Source: Clostridium simiarum (GTDB lineage Bacteria > Bacillota > Clostridia > Clostridiales > Clostridiaceae). Taken from it: 64,000 bases of DNA. Where the stretch lies: positions 248,001 through 312,000 of the forward strand of contig NZ_JAHLQL010000002.1 of the NCBI RefSeq assembly GCF_018919175.1, read 5' to 3'. Under the pieces are notes generated by a model, which saw only the letters and a list, made by a program, of their open reading frames with translations, did no database searches and had not been told where the DNA came from. The first letter of the stretch is position 1, and each line of letters opens with the position of its first letter. Below are positions 28,397 through 38,156 of this stretch, piece by piece. The translations under genes and the position numbers were made by a program.

Positions 28397-29512
28397 TTGG
28401 AGAATTTAAGAAAAACACCCCTTATAGACTTGTATGGAAATTATGGGGGAAAGGTAGTGGATTATGCTGGGTGGGCTTTACCAGTAGAGTTTGAGGGTCT
28501 AATCCCAGAACATGAAGCTGTTAGAAATCAAGCAGGATTATTTGATGTTTCTCATATGGGAGAGATATCTGTAAAAGGAAAAGACGCTTTAAAATTTTTA
28601 CAACATATTATGACAAATGACATAAGTATTCTAGAAAAGAACCAGGTTGTATATACTCTAATGTGTTATGAAAATGGTGGAGTTGTAGATGACTTAATAT
28701 TATACAAGTTTGATGAGGAAGATTACTTTTTGGTAGTAAATGCAAGTAATGTAGATAAAGATTTTCAATGGATCCTTGACAATAAAGAAGGTTTTAATAT
28801 TGAAATCGAAAACCTTTCACCAAAGTACTATCAATTAGCACTTCAAGGACCAAAGGCAGAAGAAATATTACAAAGAATGACAGATACAAATCTATCACAG
28901 ATTAAATTTTTCTATTTTGAAAGAAATGCAAAGATTAAAGGAATAGATTGTTTAGTATCAAGAACTGGATATACTGGTGAGGATGGATTTGAAATATACA
29001 CTACAAATCATGAAGGAATTAAGATTTTATGGGATGAGATACTAAAAGAAGGAAAAGAAGATGGTGTAAAACCCATAGGGCTTGGGGCTAGGGATACCTT
29101 AAGGTTTGAGGCTAATCTTCCCTTATATGGAAATGAAATATCTCAAGATATAACGCCTCTAGAAGGGGGACTAGGATTCTTTGTTAAATTAAATAAAGAA
29201 GAATTCATAGGAAAAGAAGTTTTGGTAAAACAAAAGTCAGAAGGATTAAAGAGAAAAGTTGTTGGCTTTGAGATGATAGATAGGGGTATAGCTAGACATG
29301 GATATACCGTATTAAATGAAGGAGGAGAAGAAATAGGTGTAGTTACTACAGGTTATTATTCACCTACCTTAAAGAAAAATATAGGACTAGCTTTAATAAA
29401 ATCAGAAAACTCAGAAATTGGCAAAGACATCTTTATACAAGTAAGAAATAGAAAGTTAAAAGCAAATATTATAAATAAAAGATTTTATACTAAAAAAACA
29501 AAGAGTAAATAG
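28397..29512 (+). CDS. gcvT: Glycine cleavage system aminomethyltransferase (T protein)
   Basis: 371 aa. It moves the aminomethyl carbon from lipoylated GcvH to tetrahydrofolate, releasing ammonia. Seen: TPLIDLYGNYGGKVVDYAGW, LFDVSHMGEI, and the catalytic-domain ARDTLRFEANLPLYG. The TTG at 28397, 6 nt after AGGAGGG, gives the family length; the longer frame would be read from the upstream repeat array and is discarded. First gene of the six-gene glycine operon under the glycine riboswitch. Confidence 0.95.
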   Translation: MENLRKTPLIDLYGNYGGKVVDYAGWALPVEFEGLIPEHEAVRNQAGLFDVSHMGEISVKGKDALKFLQHIMTNDISILEKNQVVYTLMCYENGGVVDDLILYKFDEEDYFLVVNASNVDKDFQWILDNKEGFNIEIENLSPKYYQLALQGPKAEEILQRMTDTNLSQIKFFYFERNAKIKGIDCLVSRTGYTGEDGFEIYTTNHEGIKILWDEILKEGKEDGVKPIGLGARDTLRFEANLPLYGNEISQDITPLEGGLGFFVKLNKEEFIGKEVLVKQKSEGLKRKVVGFEMIDRGIARHGYTVLNEGGEEIGVVTTGYYSPTLKKNIGLALIKSENSEIGKDIFIQVRNRKLKANIINKRFYTKKTKSK

Positions 29513-29524
29513 GAGGTATTAATT

Positions 29525-29908
29525 ATGAATATCATTAAAGAACTATTATACACAAAGGACCATGATTGGGTAAAAGTTGAAGGGGATAAGGCTTATATAG
29601 GTATTACAGATTATGCTCAACATGCTTTAGGATCAATAGTTTTTGTGGAATTGCCAGAAGAAGATAGTGAATTTGAAAAGGAAGAAGTATTTGGAGTTAT
29701 CGAATCAGTAAAGGCTGCTTCAGATTCCCTTATACCTATTAGTGGAAAAGTAGTAAAAATAAATGAAGAAGTAGTAGATGATCCTGGTATTTTAAATGAA
29801 GCTCCTTATGACAATTGGTTGTTATGCGTAGAGATTTCAAACAAAAGCGAATTAGATGAATTGATGAATGCCGCAGATTATGAGGAGTTATGTAATAAGG
29901 AGGGGTAA
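29525..29908 (+). CDS. gcvH: Glycine cleavage system H protein
   Basis: 127 aa. The lipoyl carrier, with the lipoylated Lys in GVIESVKAASD and the YTKDHDWVKV start typical of GcvH. It shuttles the aminomethyl and reduced lipoyl groups between P, T and L proteins. AGGAGG precedes the ATG, 12 bp after gcvT. A lipoate ligase at the operon's end probably loads it. Confidence 0.96.
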   Translation: MNIIKELLYTKDHDWVKVEGDKAYIGITDYAQHALGSIVFVELPEEDSEFEKEEVFGVIESVKAASDSLIPISGKVVKINEEVVDDPGILNEAPYDNWLLCVEISNKSELDELMNAADYEELCNKEG

Positions 29909-29911
29909 ACT

Positions 29912-31255
29912 ATGTATCCTTATATAGCAAATACAAATCAAGACAAAGAAGAGATGCTTAAAGCAATTGGTGTGAACACTTTGCAGGAACTTTTTAATGA
30001 TGTTCCTGAAAACGTTTTATTGAGTAGAGAGCTTAAAATAGCAAAATCAGCTTCTGAAATGGAAGTATCAAAAAAAGTTAAAGATTTAGCACTAAAAAAT
30101 AAAAGTATAGATGATTATATCTGCTTTTTAGGGGCAGGTTCCTATGATCACTATATTCCATCTGTAATAAAGCATTTAGTATCACGATCAGAGTTTTATA
30201 CTGCATATACTCCATATCAACCGGAGATAAGTCAAGGTACATTACAAGGGGTATTCGAATTCCAAAGTATGATCTGTGAGCTTACAGGGCTAGATGTATC
30301 TAATGTTTCAATGTATGATGGGCCTACAGCGGCTGCAGAGGCAGCTATATTGGTATCTCAATCTACTAGAAGAAAAAAAGTACTAGTGTCTAAAACGGTA
30401 AATCCTGAAACAAGAAAGGTACTAGACACATACTTAAAGTTTAGGAATGTAGAGTATGTTGAAATAGAAGAAAAAGATGGAACTACCGATGTAGAAAATC
30501 TTAAGAGCATTTTAGATAAGGACACTGCAGGGGTTTTAATACAAAGTCCTAATTTCTTTGGTGTAATAGAAGATGTTAGTGAAGTTGAGAAGATGGTTCA
30601 TGACAATAAATCTTTATTTATAATGAGTGTAGATCCAATTTCCTTGGGGATTTTAAAAAGTCCTGGAGAACTAGGTGCTGATATAGCTGTAGGAGAAGGT
30701 CAAGCCTTAGGTGGAAATATGAATTTTGGAGGACCTTGTGTAGGATTTATGACTACAACTACAAAGCTTATGAGAAAAATGCCAGGAAGAATAGTAGGAC
30801 AGACTACAGATGTAGATGATAAAAGAGGTTTTGTTCTAACTCTGCAAGCAAGAGAGCAGCATATAAGACGTGAAAAAGCAACTTCAAATATATGCTCAGA
30901 CCAAACCTTAAATGCTATAGCTGCAGCTATATATTTAGCTACACTTGGAAAAGCAGGAATTAAAGAAGTGGCGGAGCAATGTATTAAAAAATCACATTAT
31001 GCTTATAACAAGCTAATGGAAACAGGAAAAGTAAAACCATTATTTAAAGATAAGCCTTTCTTTAAGGAATTTGCAGTGGTTTTAGATAAAGATGTGGATA
31101 AGGCTAATGAAGAACTTCTAGATAAAGGCATACTAGGTGGATATAATTTATCAAAGCCATATGATAAATATGAAAATGCTATGCTTTTATGTGTTACAGA
31201 AAATAGAAGAAAAAGTGAAATAGATAAGTTAGCTAAGGTAATGGAGGTGATATAG
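29912..31255 (+). CDS. gcvPA: Glycine dehydrogenase (decarboxylating) subunit 1
   Basis: 447 aa; the N-terminal half of the split P protein found in Firmicutes. Conserved segments include [25 protein letters not shown] and [15 protein letters not shown]. With GcvPB it decarboxylates glycine using PLP and loads the aminomethyl group on GcvH. It starts 3 bp after gcvH and its stop abuts gcvPB, indicating tight coupling. Confidence 0.96.
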   Translation: MYPYIANTNQDKEEMLKAIGVNTLQELFNDVPENVLLSRELKIAKSASEMEVSKKVKDLALKNKSIDDYICFLGAGSYDHYIPSVIKHLVSRSEFYTAYTPYQPEISQGTLQGVFEFQSMICELTGLDVSNVSMYDGPTAAAEAAILVSQSTRRKKVLVSKTVNPETRKVLDTYLKFRNVEYVEIEEKDGTTDVENLKSILDKDTAGVLIQSPNFFGVIEDVSEVEKMVHDNKSLFIMSVDPISLGILKSPGELGADIAVGEGQALGGNMNFGGPCVGFMTTTTKLMRKMPGRIVGQTTDVDDKRGFVLTLQAREQHIRREKATSNICSDQTLNAIAAAIYLATLGKAGIKEVAEQCIKKSHYAYNKLMETGKVKPLFKDKPFFKEFAVVLDKDVDKANEELLDKGILGGYNLSKPYDKYENAMLLCVTENRRKSEIDKLAKVMEVI

Positions 31256-32725
31256 ATGAGAAATTATAATAAATTAATATTTGAGCTTTCTAAAGAAGGA
31301 AGAAAAGCCTACTCACTTCCAGAGTTAGATGTACCTAATATGGAGCTTAAAGAACTTTTGCCATGTGAGCTTTTAAGGGAAAACTCAGCAGAGTTACCTG
31401 AGGTTAGCCAAGTTGATATTGTAAGACACTATACAGCTCTTTCTAATAAAAACTATAGTGTAGATAAAGGTTTTTATCCTTTGGGATCTTGCACTATGAA
31501 GTATAACCCTAAAATTAATGAGGATATGGCAGCATTAGAAGGATTTTTAAGAATTCATCCTTACCAAAAAGAAGATCAAGTACAAGGCGCTTTAGAGCTT
31601 ATGTATAATCTATCAGAGGATTTATGTGAGATAACAGGATTAGATGCCTTTACATTACAACCTGCTGCAGGAGCTCACGGAGAACTTACTGGATTGATGA
31701 TAATTAAAGCTTATCATCAGCATAGAGGTGATGCAAAGAGAACTAAAATAATAGTTCCAGATTCAGCTCATGGAACTAATCCAGCTAGTGCTACAGTAGT
31801 AGGATTTGATATAGTAGAAATTAAGTCGAATGAAGATGGAACTGTAAATATTGACTCTTTAAAGGCTGCTTTAAATGATGAAATAGCTGGTCTTATGCTT
31901 ACAAATCCTAATACTTTAGGATTGTTTGAAAAAGACATAAGGCAAATAGCAGATCTTGTGCATGAAGCTGGAGGATTATTGTACTATGATGGTGCTAATT
32001 TGAATGCGGTAATGGGGATCACAAGACCTGGGGATATGGGATTTGACGTTTGTCATTTAAATCTCCATAAAACTTTCTCTACACCTCATGGTGGGGGAGG
32101 CCCAGGATCAGGACCAGTTGGAGTTATAAAAGATCTTGAAAAATTCTTACCAGTGCCAGCAATTAAAAAATGTGAGAATAGATTTACTTTAGATTATGAT
32201 AGGCCAGATTCCTTAGGGAAAATAAAGAATTTCTATGGAAACTTTGGTGTACTAGTAAGAGCATATACCTATATATTAACTATGGGTAGTGATGGGCTAA
32301 AAGAAGCTACAGAGGTAGCTGTATTAAATGCTAATTATATTAAAGAAAAATTAAGAGATTACTATAAATTAGCTATAGATAAGGTTTGCAAGCATGAAGT
32401 AGTATTTGCAGGAATAAAAAATAAATCCACAGGGGTATCTACTCTTGAAATTGCAAAGAGACTTATAGATTATGGATTCCATCCACCAACAGTTTATTTC
32501 CCTCTTATAGTAGATAGCGCTCTTATGATAGAGCCTACTGAAACTGAAAGTAAGGAAACTATAGATGAATTTATTGAAGTTATGATTAAGATAGCTAAAG
32601 AAGCAGAAGAAAATCCTGAGATTTTCAAAACAGCTCCTCATAACACACCAATAAGAAGGTTGGATGAGGTAAAAGCTGCAAGAACTCCAATAGTAAAATG
32701 GAGGAAAGACCATCAGGAGGTATAG
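31256..32725 (+). CDS. gcvPB: Glycine dehydrogenase (decarboxylating) subunit 2
   Basis: 489 aa; carries the PLP Lys in [18 protein letters not shown] and also [10 protein letters not shown] and [11 protein letters not shown]. It forms the active alpha2-beta2 enzyme with GcvPA. The ATG follows the gcvPA stop directly, with a GGAGGTG site inside the end of gcvPA. Confidence 0.96.
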   Translation: MRNYNKLIFELSKEGRKAYSLPELDVPNMELKELLPCELLRENSAELPEVSQVDIVRHYTALSNKNYSVDKGFYPLGSCTMKYNPKINEDMAALEGFLRIHPYQKEDQVQGALELMYNLSEDLCEITGLDAFTLQPAAGAHGELTGLMIIKAYHQHRGDAKRTKIIVPDSAHGTNPASATVVGFDIVEIKSNEDGTVNIDSLKAALNDEIAGLMLTNPNTLGLFEKDIRQIADLVHEAGGLLYYDGANLNAVMGITRPGDMGFDVCHLNLHKTFSTPHGGGGPGSGPVGVIKDLEKFLPVPAIKKCENRFTLDYDRPDSLGKIKNFYGNFGVLVRAYTYILTMGSDGLKEATEVAVLNANYIKEKLRDYYKLAIDKVCKHEVVFAGIKNKSTGVSTLEIAKRLIDYGFHPPTVYFPLIVDSALMIEPTETESKETIDEFIEVMIKIAKEAEENPEIFKTAPHNTPIRRLDEVKAARTPIVKWRKDHQEV

Positions 32726-32726
32726 A

Positions 32727-34124
32727 ATGGATAAAGATTTAATTATAATAGGAGGAGGTCCAGGGGGATATGTGGCTGCCATAAGAGCAGCCCAACTTGG
32801 ACTTAATGTTTCCGTAATAGAAAAGGATAAGCTAGGGGGGACTTGCCTTAATAGAGGATGTATACCTACAAAAGCTCTTTATAGAAATGCGGAAATACTT
32901 AATATATTAGAAAATATAGATGAGTATGGTATAACTGTGGGGGATTATAGTATCAATGTTAATAAGGTTCAAGAGAGAAAAAATAAAATTGTAGAAACTC
33001 TCGTTTCAGGAGTAGAACAACTCTTAAAGGCTAATAAGGTAGAAGTTATATCTGGGGAGGCAACTTTAAAAGATAAAAACACTGTTACTGTAAGTACAAA
33101 TCAGGGTATACAAGATATAACTACAAAAAATATCATAATAGCCACAGGCTCTGTTCCATATATGCCACCTATAAAAGGCATTGAAGAAGATGGAGTTATT
33201 ACAAGTGATGAACTTCTAGAATTTGATGAAATTCCAGAAGAGTTAGTAGTTCTAGGTGGTGGGGTAGTAGGATTAGAATTTGCTGGAATATTTAATTCTA
33301 TGAAAACTAAAGTAAAGGTTATAAAAGCTTCTAAGACTATGTTTCCAGATGTAGATAGTGATATTACCAAAAGATATTCTGCTTACTTAAAGAAACAAGG
33401 AATAGAAGTACAGTCTTCTGTAGATGTGAAGTCTATTGAAAGACAAGGGAAAAAGCTTGTAATAAACGCTGAAGGCAAAAAAGGAGAAATGGCCATAACT
33501 GCGGATAAAATTTTGGTTTCTAAAGGAAGACGTGCAAACGTAAAAGGACTCAATATAGAAGCCTTAGGTATAGTTATGGATAAAAAGGGCATTAAAGTAG
33601 ATGAGAATTTAAAAACTAATGTAGAAGGTATCTATGCTATTGGGGATGTAAATGGAATATCGCTTTTAGCCCATGCCGCATCCCACCAAGGAGTATATGC
33701 AGTAGAGCACATAGCAGGGGTTATAAAAGATTCTTATAAAGCTATAATACCTAGCTGTATATTTGTATTCCCTGAAATAGCTTCTGTAGGAATTACTGAA
33801 GATGAAGCTAAAGAAAAGGGATTAGAGTATAACACAAGTAAGTTTATGTTTGGTGCTAATGGAAAAGCATTAGCTCTTGGTGAAGGGGACGGATTTATAA
33901 AAGTAGTTTCACTTAAAGAGGATAATACCATAATAGGGGTTCATATTATGGGACCACATGCTCCAGACCTTATACATGAAGGTGCTCTAGCTATAAACAA
34001 TAAACTTAACATAGAACAAATTAAGGTGACAGTTCATGCTCATCCAACTTTAAGCGAGGCATTTTATGAAGCAGTTTTAGGATTAAATAAGGAAGCTATT
34101 CATATAGCACCAACTAGAAGGTAA
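32727..34124 (+). CDS. lpdA: Dihydrolipoyl dehydrogenase (L protein)
   Basis: 465 aa. FAD-binding GGGPGGYVAAIRAAQLG, redox disulfide GGTCLNRGCIPTKA, NAD-binding LGGGVVGLEFAGIF and the C-terminal HAHPTLSE catalytic His-Glu. It reoxidises the dihydrolipoyl arm of GcvH with NAD+. No N-terminal lipoyl domain is fused. It starts 1 bp after gcvPB, so in this operon it is dedicated to glycine cleavage. Confidence 0.95.
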   Translation: MDKDLIIIGGGPGGYVAAIRAAQLGLNVSVIEKDKLGGTCLNRGCIPTKALYRNAEILNILENIDEYGITVGDYSINVNKVQERKNKIVETLVSGVEQLLKANKVEVISGEATLKDKNTVTVSTNQGIQDITTKNIIIATGSVPYMPPIKGIEEDGVITSDELLEFDEIPEELVVLGGGVVGLEFAGIFNSMKTKVKVIKASKTMFPDVDSDITKRYSAYLKKQGIEVQSSVDVKSIERQGKKLVINAEGKKGEMAITADKILVSKGRRANVKGLNIEALGIVMDKKGIKVDENLKTNVEGIYAIGDVNGISLLAHAASHQGVYAVEHIAGVIKDSYKAIIPSCIFVFPEIASVGITEDEAKEKGLEYNTSKFMFGANGKALALGEGDGFIKVVSLKEDNTIIGVHIMGPHAPDLIHEGALAINNKLNIEQIKVTVHAHPTLSEAFYEAVLGLNKEAIHIAPTRR

Positions 34125-34127
34125 CCA

Positions 34128-34165
34128 TAGGGACGGATTAAAACAATAGGGGACAGTTCATTAAA
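34128..34165 (+). repeat. GGGACAGTTC-family repeat between lpdA and lplA
   Basis: AGGGACGGATT followed by AGGGGACAGTTCATT. Related to copies at 38.05, 41.77, 55.74, 55.85, 61.41, 62.54 and 63.17 kb. Confidence 0.7.
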
Positions 34166-34191
34166 TATGAAAGTTACAAAGGAGAAACCAC

Positions 34192-35169
34192 ATGAGATAT
34201 ATAGATAATTTAAATACAAATCCTTATTTCAATCTGGCTACTGAAGAGTATTTATTAAAGCATACTCATGAGGAATATTTTATGCTCTGGAGAAACGAAT
34301 CCTGTATAGTGGTGGGGAAAAATCAAAACACACTCTCAGAGATAAATGAAGATTATGTAGGAAAGCATAATATAAAGGTTGTTAGACGCCTTACAGGTGG
34401 TGGAGCTGTATTCCACGATTTGGGAAATATTAATTTTACCTTTATTGTAAATGATGGAGGTAGTTTTAATGACTTTTATAAGTTTGTAGAGCCTATAATT
34501 GAGGTTTTAGCTACTTTGGGAGTGAAGGCTGAGTTCTCTGGAAGAAATGATCTTTTAATAGAAGGTAAAAAGTTCTCAGGAAATGCTCAATGCAAACATA
34601 AGGATAGAGTAATGCATCATGGAACATTACTATTTTCCTCAAGCATGACAGATTTAAGTGCAGCCCTTATTGCTAAACCTATTAAGTTTTCCGATAAAAG
34701 TGTTAAATCTATAAGTAGTAGGGTAACAAATATAAGTGAACATTTAGGGGACAGTTCTATAGATGTTTTAAGGTTCAAAGAATTGGTATTTGAACATTTA
34801 GCATTGAAAAAAGGAGCTATTATTGAAGAACTTAATGAACAAGAAACAGAATATATATCTAAATTAAAAGAGGATAAATATAGTACCTGGGATTGGAATT
34901 TTGGGAAATCACCTAAATACAATTTCAAACAAGAGAAAAAATTCCAAGGGGGCACTGTAGAAAGTAATATTGAAGTGCACGAGGGAATTATAAAGGAAAT
35001 TAAAATATTTGGAGATTTCTTTGGTAAAGAAGATATAAAATTTTTAGAGAATAAATTGATAGGAATAAAGCACGAGAGAAGTGCGATTTTAAAAGCTCTA
35101 GAGGATATGGATATATCAAGGTATATGTCTAATATATCAAAAGAAAATCTGTTAGAGGTACTATTTTAA
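34192..35169 (+). CDS. lplA: Lipoate-protein ligase A
   Basis: 325 aa. It adenylates and attaches lipoate to carrier proteins; GcvH is the obvious target here. Seen: RRLTGGGAVFHDLGNINF (lipoate pocket), GKKFSGNAQC with the catalytic Lys, and HHGTLLF. The C-terminal accessory domain is present, as in LplA proper. GGAGAAACC precedes the ATG. It is the last gene of the glycine operon. A match to the GGGACAGTTC repeat falls inside the frame (34746-34757). Confidence 0.92.
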   Translation: MRYIDNLNTNPYFNLATEEYLLKHTHEEYFMLWRNESCIVVGKNQNTLSEINEDYVGKHNIKVVRRLTGGGAVFHDLGNINFTFIVNDGGSFNDFYKFVEPIIEVLATLGVKAEFSGRNDLLIEGKKFSGNAQCKHKDRVMHHGTLLFSSSMTDLSAALIAKPIKFSDKSVKSISSRVTNISEHLGDSSIDVLRFKELVFEHLALKKGAIIEELNEQETEYISKLKEDKYSTWDWNFGKSPKYNFKQEKKFQGGTVESNIEVHEGIIKEIKIFGDFFGKEDIKFLENKLIGIKHERSAILKALEDMDISRYMSNISKENLLEVLF

Positions 35170-35227
35170 ATCTTATTTTAAATTTATAGGGATTTTTGAG
35201 AGAGTTTATATTTACTAAAATTAAGCT

Positions 35228-35310
35228 AAAAGATTTGGATTCTTAATTATATACAAAAAGAAATTATATTCTTTGTATGTAATTAGGATTCAAATCTTTT
35301 AATTTTTAAG
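35228..35310 (+). terminator. Long terminator of the glycine operon
   Basis: AAAAGATTTG-GATTC-TTAATTA...TACAAA pairs with its complement up to 35300, then UUUUAAUUUUU. The remaining gap to 35483 is AT-rich with no ORF or known motif. Confidence 0.8.
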
Positions 35311-35483
35311 TTACAAATAATTAAGAACATATTTTACAAGGAAAAATATGTAATAAGATTTTTAGCAACATTAGACTGTTTTTTATAAAAGGATTATATT
35401 AAAATTAAATTAGAATATAAAATGAAAATAGATAAATAGCATCAAATTATATTTTAATTTATTGAAATTAAGGATGATAACAC

Positions 35484-36524
35484 ATGATTGACAATAGTAT
35501 TTTAAAGGATAAAGCTAAAAGTTTGCCAGAGAATCCAGGTGTGTACTTAATGAAGGACTCTCTTCAAAATATAATTTATGTAGGAAAGGCTAAGAATTTA
35601 AAAAATAGAGTACGTAGTTATTTTTATAATCTTTCTCAAAGAAGTTCTAAAATTGAAAAATTACTGTTAAATATAAGAGATTTTGAATTTTATGTAACAG
35701 ATACTGAGCTGGACGCTTTGCTTTTAGAATGTAAGCTTATAAGAGATTTAAAGCCACCATATAACACATTACTTAAGAATCCTAATGTATATTCCTATAT
35801 AAAGATAGATTATTCTAGAGAATTTCCTACCCTAGAAGCTACTTTAGAAAAAGAGGATAAAAATTCTATTTACTTCGGACCTTATAATAGTTTTAATGCT
35901 ACTACAAATTTAATAAATATTATTAAGGATATCTATCCTATAATAAGGTGTGAAAAATCTTATTTAAATAAAAGGATTTGTTTAAATTATGCTATAAACC
36001 CATGTAAATCTATATGTGATAAATGCTTAAGTCCTGAGGAATATAAGACAAATATAGAGGAAGTACAATCTATATTAAAAGGAGACACTGGACCAATATT
36101 GATGAAGTTAAATAAGAGTATGGGGAAGGCGGCAGAGGACTTAAACTTTGAAGAGGCTTCTAAAATTAGAGATAATATAAAACTTATTTATCATATAAAA
36201 AGCATAAATGAAGTTATAGAAGAATCGCTTAAAAATAAATTATTAATAGCTGTTCAAGATATAGATGATAGTACTTCTAAAGTTTTTATTATAAAAGGTA
36301 ACAAACTTATATTTGATAAAAAGATAGATAAAGAATCTATAAATGAAGGGAAACTCAGAAAATATGCTTTAGAACAGATAGAAAAAAAAGATGTTTTGAA
36401 AGAGGAGTTAAAAGAGATATGTAAAGAAGATTTAGATGAGCAACATATAATATATTCATATATTAAAAATAAGAAAAATAATATGCACTATATAGAAATT
36501 TGTTTAGATGAGGGTAAGGAGTAA
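35484..36524 (+). CDS. UvrC-like GIY-YIG protein lacking the RNase H half
   Basis: 346 aa against about 600 for UvrC. It holds the GIY-YIG nuclease domain (NPGVYLMKD, IIYVGKAKNLKNRVRSYF), the Cys-rich UvrC region (CLNYAINPCKSICDKC) and the UVR helix (AAEDLNFEEASKIRDNIKLI). It then stops before the second endonuclease and HhH domains. No downstream remnant is visible, so this appears to be a stable short paralogue (Cho-like in layout), probably making a 3' incision. AAGGATGA precedes the ATG. Confidence 0.85.
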   Translation: MIDNSILKDKAKSLPENPGVYLMKDSLQNIIYVGKAKNLKNRVRSYFYNLSQRSSKIEKLLLNIRDFEFYVTDTELDALLLECKLIRDLKPPYNTLLKNPNVYSYIKIDYSREFPTLEATLEKEDKNSIYFGPYNSFNATTNLINIIKDIYPIIRCEKSYLNKRICLNYAINPCKSICDKCLSPEEYKTNIEEVQSILKGDTGPILMKLNKSMGKAAEDLNFEEASKIRDNIKLIYHIKSINEVIEESLKNKLLIAVQDIDDSTSKVFIIKGNKLIFDKKIDKESINEGKLRKYALEQIEKKDVLKEELKEICKEDLDEQHIIYSYIKNKKNNMHYIEICLDEGKE

Positions 36525-36545
36525 GTCAAATAGACTTACTCTGTT
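36519..36545 (+). terminator. Weak hairpin at the end of the uvrC-like gene
   Basis: GAGTAAGTC / GACTTACTC (36519-36527 with 36533-36541) overlaps the stop codon. Its U-tract is poor, so termination here is uncertain. Confidence 0.4.
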
Positions 36546-36682
36546 ATATATTTTACATAAGCTTAATTATATTTTCTATAGAATCTAAATGAACTCTTTC
36601 ATAAAGAGGAGTTCAGCTACATCAGGTTCAGTGCAGGTTAAACTAAATAAAGTGTCCTAATATATATGAGACATTAAAGTAC

Positions 36683-37411
36683 TTATAGATTAGGAAGGGA
36701 TTTTACAAAGCGTAAAAATTCATCATAATCTCCTTTATAGTCTGTTATAATTTCATCATCAGTTCTATGGAGTATATGGTCTTTAATAAGAAAGGTCTTT
36801 ATACCTATACTTTTTGCAACAAGATCTTCTTGTACATCATTCCCTACCATCATGCATTCTTCAGGGTTTTTTCCTATATGATCCAAAACTTCCTTGTAAT
36901 ATTTTAGCTGAGGCTTACAATAATTATTTTTTTCAAAGGATGATATATAAGAAAAGTCTTTTGGTTCGAAGCCTGCCCATCTTATTCTATGGTTAATAGC
37001 TTTTATTGGGAATAGAGGGTTTGTTGCAATGACTAGGTTATAGCCTTTTTCTTTTAATATTTTTACACTATCTTTCATGGATTTCACATCTTCCACAGAG
37101 TCTTTTAGTTTAAAAAATGCAGTGTCATAGAATTTGTCAAATCTATCCATAAACATATTTAAAGTTACGTTAGTTATGTTTTTATGATTAATTATTTTAT
37201 TAAATTCTCTTATAAATATCTCTTGATTTGTTATTTGCTCTGTGTTTTCAATCATGGATTTAGTACATGTCCATAATATTTCTCTAAAAGCATTTAAAGG
37301 AAGCATATCGCTAAAGTAATCCCCAACCTCTTTTACATAAACTTTTTCAAAAACCTCCATGTTTATAGGCAATAATGTTCCGTCTAAGTCGAATAATATG
37401 GTATTAAGCAA
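36683..37411 (-). CDS. HAD family hydrolase
   Basis: 242 aa. Motif I ILFDLDGTLLP (nucleophile Asp), motif II in VIATNP, motif III Lys in KPQLKYYKE and motif IV VGNDVQEDLVA. A helical C1-type cap lies between motifs I and II. It likely dephosphorylates a small metabolite. The TTG at 37411 follows GAAGGGTGTGA by about 10 nt. It lies alone on the minus strand; no substrate is suggested by neighbours. Confidence 0.85.
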   Translation of the reverse strand: MLNTILFDLDGTLLPINMEVFEKVYVKEVGDYFSDMLPLNAFREILWTCTKSMIENTEQITNQEIFIREFNKIINHKNITNVTLNMFMDRFDKFYDTAFFKLKDSVEDVKSMKDSVKILKEKGYNLVIATNPLFPIKAINHRIRWAGFEPKDFSYISSFEKNNYCKPQLKYYKEVLDHIGKNPEECMMVGNDVQEDLVAKSIGIKTFLIKDHILHRTDDEIITDYKGDYDEFLRFVKSLPNL

Positions 37412-37603
37412 TAAAAGTCACACCCTTCTATAAAAATATATCCTTAATATGATTATAGTTCTTCAGAATATACAAATAATTCTATCACAAAATGCAGAGG
37501 TTTTCCAAGGTGAATGAAAAGGACAGAGGAGGGATTAGAGGGGATGTATAACTATAGAATAAGGTATTTAGAAGTATTTTAAAGTAGAGTGAGGAAAAAT
37601 ATC

Positions 37604-37665
37604 AAAAAAAGAAGTTAGGATGATTGCTATAATAAGATAAAATCTTTTAAGCTATCATCCTAACT
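37604..37665 (-). terminator. Terminator of the minus-strand small RNA
   Basis: On the minus strand, AGTTAGGATGAT / ATCATCCTAACT (12 bp) with an inner stem, followed by a U-rich run (TTCTTTTTTT). Confidence 0.85.
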
Positions 37666-37725
37666 CCAATGATTTTCTGGTGGATTATTATCAGTCAATA
37701 CTGAAGCCCCTTTCTTGAAGTCCAT
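37660..37725 (-). CDS. Candidate 21-aa peptide inside the small RNA
   Basis: ATG to TAG encodes 21 residues with C-terminus LTDNNPPENHWS. The ribosome site is weak (AGAGAGAA) and the stop codon lies in the terminator stem. It is hydrophilic with no signal. It may be a real micropeptide or chance. Confidence 0.25.
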   Translation of the reverse strand: MDFKKGASVLTDNNPPENHWS

Positions 37726-37951
37726 TTTTATTATTCTCTCTTCTGCCTAATAATTTATTGGTTAAATCTATAATTAACCCTTTGCAAAGAGGAATAAATA
37801 ATGGAAAAAAGTATATTTATTTAAATTAAATATTTTGGTGGTCTCACCCTTTCTATATTTAATAATCTAGAAGTAGGCTACCCTTATAAATTCTTGCATC
37901 ACCTCCTGAATTATTATTAAGAGGTTTTAAGATAATTTGTTTGTTAAGTTA

Positions 37952-37980
37952 ATTATATGGTGTTCAGAATATTGTGTCAA
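37952..37980 (-). promoter_or_regulatory. Perfect sigma-A consensus promoter (minus strand)
   Basis: TTGACA, 17-nt spacer, TATAAT read on the minus strand. No protein gene of normal size follows, which points to an abundant RNA. Confidence 0.8.
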
Positions 37981-38043
37981 TAGTTTTTTAAAAAAATTTT
38001 TAATATTGTATTAAGTATATAATCTATTTAATAGATTATATTT

Positions 38044-38090
38044 TAAGAGGGACAGTTCATAACATTTAAGAGAGGGGACAGTTCATGAAA
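38044..38090 (+). repeat. Two GGGACAGTTC repeats in tandem
   Basis: AGAGGGACAGTTCATAACATT and AGAGGGGACAGTTCATGAAAA stand side by side downstream of the FtsX-like gene. Confidence 0.7.
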
Positions 38091-38114
38091 ATACAACTTT
38101 AACTACATAAAAGT

Positions 38115-38147
38115 AAAAAGCAGATAGAATTAATCTAACTGCTTTTT
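38115..38147. terminator. Terminator of the ABC/FtsX unit
   Basis: AAAAAGCAG / CTGCTTTTT with an inner TAGA / TCTA pair; symmetric and close to the minus-strand stop. Confidence 0.8.
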
Positions 38148-38156
38148 ATACATTTT

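Larger units (their letters stand above)
37604..37945 (-). ncRNA. Probable small RNA (about 330 nt) with consensus promoter and terminator
   Basis: On the minus strand a perfect promoter (37952-37980) leads into a region with several short hairpins, e.g. GGTTAA / TTAACC and CTTTGCAAAG, and the run GGGTGAGACCACC. It ends in a strong terminator (37604-37665). Two tiny ORFs lie inside: one of 10 codons after AGGAGGTGATG and one of 21 codons at 37660-37725. I cannot name the RNA. The clostridial raiA-motif RNA is one candidate to test. Confidence 0.55.

Noticed and set aside
32369..32782. Minus-strand 137-codon ORF
   Set aside because: Shadow of gcvPB and lpdA; Tyr/Ser/Phe-rich composition without any domain or ribosome site.
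36958..36975. tRNA T-arm (GGTTCGAAGCC)
   Set aside because: It lies inside the HAD gene and no cloverleaf can be drawn around it.
37412..37600. Additional gene between the HAD gene and the small RNA
   Set aside because: Stop codons in all frames at short spacing and no ribosome site; only the HAD leader is likely.
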